From Vagococcus bubulae (GTDB lineage: Bacteria; Bacillota; Bacilli; Lactobacillales; Vagococcaceae), in NCBI RefSeq assembly GCF_003950315.1, contig NZ_NGJT01000003.1, positions 62,001-126,000 on the forward strand: a DNA stretch of 64,000 nt. Reading direction: 5' to 3'. This document shows positions 60,081 to 64,000 of the stretch, piece by piece (positions within the stretch are counted from its first letter, which is position 1; each line of letters begins with the position of its first letter). Both the position numbers and the translations under genes were made by a program. The notes beneath the pieces were generated by a model, which saw nothing but the letters and a program-made list of their open reading frames with translations, was not told the DNA's origin and ran no database searches.

Positions 60081-61175
60081 TTAAAAATATTTTTTCACAT
60101 AAGTATCAACAAATAAAAGAGCATTCATCACTTCTTCTGCCTTGATATTAGGAGACAACTTATGAATGGTTTCACCTGGTTTTGTGGCTTGTAGACTTAT
60201 TTTTAACAACTCATCTGTATCTGTTTTATCTAAGTATAATTCATCTAGTGTTGTAGGTAATCCTAGTTTCTGATAAAAATCGATAAACCGATCTAATTCT
60301 TTTTTAGGTCTTTTTTCTAAGACAAGTTGTGTTAATGTCCCATAAGCAACTTTTTCACCATGCGTTAATCTCTGAACTTCCCCACTCAATGCACTAAAGC
60401 CATTATGAATAGAGTGTGCTGCTGCTAAGCCACAACATTCAAACCCTATACCACTTAATAAGGTATTTGCTTCAATCACTGCCTCTAGTGAAGGTGTGAC
60501 TATTTTGGCTTCATTAGCCGCAACGGCTTGTAATCCTTCTTCAAATAAAACTTTTTCACATTTTTCAGCTATAGCTTCTGCAGCTAATGTCGGAACACCT
60601 TGCATCAGCGTACTTTCTCCTCGTTCAATAATCGAACGACCTTCCACCCAAGTGGATAACGCATCGGCTATTCCTGATATCAGTAATTTTACTGGGGCTT
60701 TTGAGATGACCGTTGTATCAACTAACACTAAATCAGGATGCTTTTTATAATAAATATAATGATCAAATAATCCTTCATCCGTATAAACAACTGAAATACT
60801 AGACGTTGGGGCATCCGTTGAAGCTGTCGTAGGGACAATGACCACTGCTTTTTCTAAATGATTAGAAATAGCTTTTGCCACATCTATTGTTTGTCCCCCA
60901 CCTAATCCAATTACTAAATCAATTTGTTCTTTTTTTGCTACTTCTTGAATACGATTAATTTCAGATAATGTTGCCCCCCCATTAAATCGCGCATAACAAA
61001 CTGCAACATCTTGTGCTATTAATTCTTTTTCAAATTCTTTCCCTACAATATCATAAACCATATCATCACTTAATAGTAATGCGCAACTACCCAATTCTTT
61101 GATGTAGGGAATTCCTTCTTTCATCGCCTGTTGCCCTTGTATATATTTTGATGGACTGGCAAACACTGATAACAT
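60081..61175 (-). CDS. gldA: Glycerol dehydrogenase
   Basis: 364 aa, iron-type alcohol dehydrogenase family (GldA branch). NAD-binding VIGLGGGQTIDVAKAISNHL (residues about 90-109), PTTASTDAPTSSISVVYTDE with a metal-site Asp nearby, ISGIADALSTWVEGR and AAAHSIHNGFSAL (metal His). It oxidises glycerol to dihydroxyacetone. DhaK-type kinase is not next to it. GGAGG precedes the ATG. Stand-alone gene. Confidence 0.94.
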   Translation of the reverse strand: MLSVFASPSKYIQGQQAMKEGIPYIKELGSCALLLSDDMVYDIVGKEFEKELIAQDVAVCYARFNGGATLSEINRIQEVAKKEQIDLVIGLGGGQTIDVAKAISNHLEKAVVIVPTTASTDAPTSSISVVYTDEGLFDHYIYYKKHPDLVLVDTTVISKAPVKLLISGIADALSTWVEGRSIIERGESTLMQGVPTLAAEAIAEKCEKVLFEEGLQAVAANEAKIVTPSLEAVIEANTLLSGIGFECCGLAAAHSIHNGFSALSGEVQRLTHGEKVAYGTLTQLVLEKRPKKELDRFIDFYQKLGLPTTLDELYLDKTDTDELLKISLQATKPGETIHKLSPNIKAEEVMNALLFVDTYVKKYF

Positions 61176-61261
61176 ATTTTTTCCTCCAATATACTAAATT
61201 TTCATTCTATTGTTAGTATAACGGAGGAATTTTAATCTGAACAATAATATCTATAAAAAAT

Positions 61262-62371
61262 TTAAACCTGATAAAGTATATGATGTGTCCCATATTTACT
61301 CAGCATCTCTTCATTTAAACTGACTCCTAACCCATCTTTGTTAGGAACTGAAATTCGCCCATTATCTAGCACAAAAGACTCATTAATAATATCTTCTTCA
61401 AAATAACGATTTGATGCGGAAATATCTCCTGGAAAATTAAATCCTTGTTGTGATGCAAACGCGATATTTAACGCTCTCCCTACGCCTGATTCAAACATAC
61501 CGCCACACCACAGCATTAATCCTCGTTCATTACAGTAATCAACTATTTTTTGTGCTTGAAAAATACCACCTACTCGCGAAATTTTTAAATTAACTGCTCC
61601 TAAACTTCCCAAATGATGAGCCAATATGACATCTTCCACACTACGAATGTTTTCATCTAAACAAATTGGTGTCTTAATTTGTTTTTGTAATATCGCATGT
61701 TCTAAAAAATCCGAATAACCAAACGGCTGCTCAATCATTGATAACTCATAACAATCTAATTCTTTAAAAATAGATACATCATTTAATGTGTATGCTGAAT
61801 TCGCATCAACCATTAATAAAATATTAGGAAAAGCTTCTCTAACAGCTTTAACAAATGAAATATCTTGATTGGGGGCTATTTTTAATTTAATGCGTCGATA
61901 TCCTGCATCAACATACCCTGATACGACAGCTAATAAATCAAAAATAGATTTTTGAATACCAATGCTCACTCCAACCTCTATATCCGTAGACTGACTATGA
62001 AATAATTTTGCGAAACTCATTTTCTGTCGTTTTGCATACATATCCCAAATAGTTGTTTCAATGGCTGATTTTGCCATCCAATTTCCACGCACAACTGAGA
62101 ATAAAGGGATTACGTCATTTGGATGATGTATGTTTTTGTTTATTACTAAAGGAAGTAAATGATGTACTAGCACAAGCCGAGCTGTTTCTAGCGTTTCTTC
62201 TGTATAATCAGGTTGTTCAAATGCCACAAGCTCACCAAACCCTTGATTACCCAATTCATCTGTCACAACTAAAATGTCCATAGCTTTATGTGTTAAATAA
62301 CCATAGCTTGTCTTAAATGGAGAAAGTAATGGTAATTTTATGCGATAGCTTTCAATTTTTGTGATGTTCAT
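61262..62371 (-). CDS. menC: o-Succinylbenzoate synthase MenC
   Basis: 369 aa, enolase superfamily. Catalytic Lys in YRRIKLKIAPNQDISF (KxK), metal ligands MVDANSAYTL (Asp), LSMIEQPFGYS (Glu), ICLDENIRSVED (Asp), and AVNLKISRVGGIFQAQ (Lys). It dehydrates SHCHC to o-succinylbenzoate for menaquinone. One base overlaps menH's stop. Some members are also N-acylamino-acid racemases; context with menH and menD supports MenC. Confidence 0.94.
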   Translation of the reverse strand: MNITKIESYRIKLPLLSPFKTSYGYLTHKAMDILVVTDELGNQGFGELVAFEQPDYTEETLETARLVLVHHLLPLVINKNIHHPNDVIPLFSVVRGNWMAKSAIETTIWDMYAKRQKMSFAKLFHSQSTDIEVGVSIGIQKSIFDLLAVVSGYVDAGYRRIKLKIAPNQDISFVKAVREAFPNILLMVDANSAYTLNDVSIFKELDCYELSMIEQPFGYSDFLEHAILQKQIKTPICLDENIRSVEDVILAHHLGSLGAVNLKISRVGGIFQAQKIVDYCNERGLMLWCGGMFESGVGRALNIAFASQQGFNFPGDISASNRYFEEDIINESFVLDNGRISVPNKDGLGVSLNEEMLSKYGTHHILYQV

Positions 62372-63198
62372 TATGGTCCCTCACTTATTAAAATATCTCT
62401 TATCGTTTCAGCAAATTCATTTGGCTTTTCAAGATGAATACAGTGACCACTTTTTGAAAAAGTTATCACATGACCCCTACTTATTTTTTCAACCATTTGA
62501 TTAGCCAATGAGACAAATTTTTTATCATACTCTCCCACTAATAAGGCAACAGGTACACCATTTAATAAAGACAACTTATCCCATAATGGTGGTTGAATTC
62601 CTGTCCCAAAATAGCGTAAACTCATCGCTAGTCCATATGGATTTTGAGACAATCGTTCGTTTCTTATTGTTTCTTGAGTCGATGTTGATAGTTTTTTTTG
62701 AGTCGCAAATAATGGTATATTTTCCCAAAAATCGACAAAATGATGAATCCCTTTATCGGTTAGTAAACACGCTAGTCGGTTATCTGACATACGTCTTTTT
62801 TTTCTCTCGTCATATCCAGATAAACCTGGAGAAGAACTTTCTAATATTAGTTGATTAATTTTTGTGGGATGTTTTACCGCATAAGATAACGCTAACCGTC
62901 CCCCCATTGAATAACCTAATAAATCAATTTTCTCTAAATTTAACGCAGAGATTATCCAATCCAAATCAGACAGTTGGGAGGCCGTTGTGTATCGATAAGG
63001 ATGAACAAACACACTCGTATCACCATGACCTATCAAATCAATCGCGATAAGATTATGCGATAATCTAGCTTCGTTTAAACAATCAAATGTAGCTGATGTT
63101 CCAGTAAACCCATGAAGGCAAACAAGCGTGGGACGTGACGGAGTAAACTCTGTTAAATAATGGATGGAATACGTCACACCTTTGACGTCCATTAGCAT
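62371..63198 (-). CDS. menH: SHCHC synthase MenH (alpha/beta hydrolase)
   Basis: 275 aa. Oxyanion region VCLHGFTGTSATFDCL, nucleophile elbow DLLGYSMGGRLALSY (Ser at about residue 100), catalytic His SGHCIHLEKPNEFAET. It removes pyruvate from SEPHCHC. Starts within the end of menD (7-base overlap) and ends at menC, so all three are coupled. Alternative hydrolase roles are unlikely in this context. Confidence 0.93.
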   Translation of the reverse strand: MLMDVKGVTYSIHYLTEFTPSRPTLVCLHGFTGTSATFDCLNEARLSHNLIAIDLIGHGDTSVFVHPYRYTTASQLSDLDWIISALNLEKIDLLGYSMGGRLALSYAVKHPTKINQLILESSSPGLSGYDERKKRRMSDNRLACLLTDKGIHHFVDFWENIPLFATQKKLSTSTQETIRNERLSQNPYGLAMSLRYFGTGIQPPLWDKLSLLNGVPVALLVGEYDKKFVSLANQMVEKISRGHVITFSKSGHCIHLEKPNEFAETIRDILISEGP

Positions 63199-64000
63199 AA
63201 AAAATCACGCTCAATCGCTTTTTTTACTTGTTCCTGAAATTGACGTCTCATATCCGCGTTTTCTTCCCTATTAGTAAAAACTTCAATAAATCTCGGCTTA
63301 GTTGATTTTTTACTTAATACCTCATGTAACTGACTAACAGAGTGTATTGAAACATACTCAATGTCATACATATGGGCGACATGTTCAAATGTCACACCTG
63401 TTGAGGTTGCAAATAAATCATCAAACAAATCTTTAGGTAATTCTTTTTGTGACAGCATTGAAAAAATACCTCCACCATCATTATTGACTAAAATAATGGT
63501 CACAGGTAACTGATATTTTTTTGCCATCGCTAATCCAGTTGTATCATGAAAACAAGCCAAGTCTCCGATTAGTAAACGAGTATTCATCTCTTTGTTTCTT
63601 GCTGCTAAACCTAGGGCGGTTGACGTCACCCCATCAATACCATTCACACCACGATTACCATAAATCGAAAATCGTGTATCCATTACTGGAAGATAGGTAT
63701 CCAAGTCTCGAATCGGCATACTATTTGAAACAAATAGTTGATCATTTTCTGTCATTGTTTGATAAACAACTTGTGTAATCATCACTTCACTTAAAAACGT
63801 CTCATCTTGTTTCGTCATAGTTTCTAAAACAAGTTTGTCTAATGTTTTAAATAGTTTTAACCAGTTATCCTCTGTTGCAAGTAACTCTTTAGATAATAAC
63901 TGAGATAATAAAGAGACCTCATCTGACGCAATCAATGTTGTCATCATTTTAGATGAATCCAGCCATTCAGTTTGTGACTCAACCAAATAATAAGCACCAG
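63192..64000 (-). CDS. menD: SEPHCHC synthase MenD, C-terminal part (partial)
   Basis: Only the last 269 codons are in the window; the 5' end lies beyond 64000. Thiamine diphosphate binding: LLIGDLACFHDTTGLAMAKK then TIILVNNDGGGIFSMLSQKE. Preceding text NSMPIRDLDTYLPVMDTRFS and YGNRGVNGIDGVTSTALGLA is typical of MenD. Joins 2-oxoglutarate and isochorismate. menF is expected further right. Order menD-menH-menC; menB and menE are not in the window. Confidence 0.94.
   Translation of the reverse strand, partial: GAYYLVESQTEWLDSSKMMTTLIASDEVSLLSQLLSKELLATEDNWLKLFKTLDKLVLETMTKQDETFLSEVMITQVVYQTMTENDQLFVSNSMPIRDLDTYLPVMDTRFSIYGNRGVNGIDGVTSTALGLAARNKEMNTRLLIGDLACFHDTTGLAMAKKYQLPVTIILVNNDGGGIFSMLSQKELPKDLFDDLFATSTGVTFEHVAHMYDIEYVSIHSVSQLHEVLSKKSTKPRFIEVFTNREENADMRRQFQEQVKKAIERDFLC

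Noticed and set aside
1-64000. Insertion sequences, prophage genes or CRISPR arrays
   Set aside because: No transposase, integrase, phage structural gene or regularly spaced repeats were seen; the only tandem repeat is the two-copy element at 41738-42109.

Overview
The window reads as a chromosomal segment of a low-GC Gram-positive bacterium of the order Lactobacillales, most like Enterococcaceae and plausibly Vagococcus. The grounds are AT-rich sequence, strong AGGAGG ribosome binding sites, a potABCD operon headed by a cupin-XRE regulator, Bacillus-type PurR, LytST-LrgAB, the ymfFHI-ymfM-pgsA operon, luxS and AdcA with a fused ZinT domain. The genus is an inference. I see no rRNA, insertion sequence, prophage or CRISPR array.

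Left end (1-5212, all minus strand): the leading part of a bacterial microcompartment operon. In transcription order it holds a MerR regulator with its own terminator, a promoter with a 20-bp spacer carrying a MerR-type dyad, shell protein, DMT exporter, small winged-helix protein, two more shell proteins, an aldehyde dehydrogenase homologue without its catalytic cysteine, and the first 21 codons of what looks like a glycyl radical enzyme. The order fits a choline trimethylamine-lyase (cut/GRM1) locus whose enzyme core lies outside the window.

5.4-30.7 kb is mostly core genome: tsaE, a GNAT gene, a membrane-anchored surface protein, exoA, murB, a CLC-type channel with an attenuator-like leader, a Dcu-type transporter with an AbgB-like amidohydrolase, a YhdH-like reductase, the polyamine operon, ispE, zinc importer adcCB, purR, glmU, prs, mscL and ymfF-ymfH-ymfI-ymfM-pgsA. 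ymfH has a frameshift in an A7 tract directly after its start codon.

30.8-42.4 kb: DUF308 and AI-2E membrane proteins, a self-regulated TipA-like MerR, signal peptidase I, lytST-lrgAB, the divergent menaquinone pair (polyprenyl synthase and menA), and an amino-acid ABC transporter without its ATPase. A 750-base stretch without a recognised protein gene follows. It holds two tandem 143-bp elements resembling small-RNA or type I toxin-antitoxin modules, and a tRNA-like sequence behind a good promoter.

43-49.7 kb: a zinc-starvation operon of adcA, cysteine-poor L33, S14 and L32 paralogues, a 126-aa unknown protein, a CobW GTPase and a 38-aa basic protein. Its Zur-like operator is nearly identical to the one before adcCB 27 kb away, so both units probably belong to one zinc regulon. 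luxS, a nested inverted repeat and an FMN reductase follow.

49.8-64 kb: nucleoside salvage (phosphorylase, PnuC, cytosine deaminase-like amidohydrolase), a family 8 glycosyltransferase, a family 2 glycosyltransferase broken by a 14-bp tandem duplication, a divergent HxlR/NAD(P)H oxidoreductase pair, a purine permease under a guanine-type riboswitch, a BceAB-like ABC transporter, glycerol dehydrogenase, and menaquinone genes menC, menH and the 3' part of menD.
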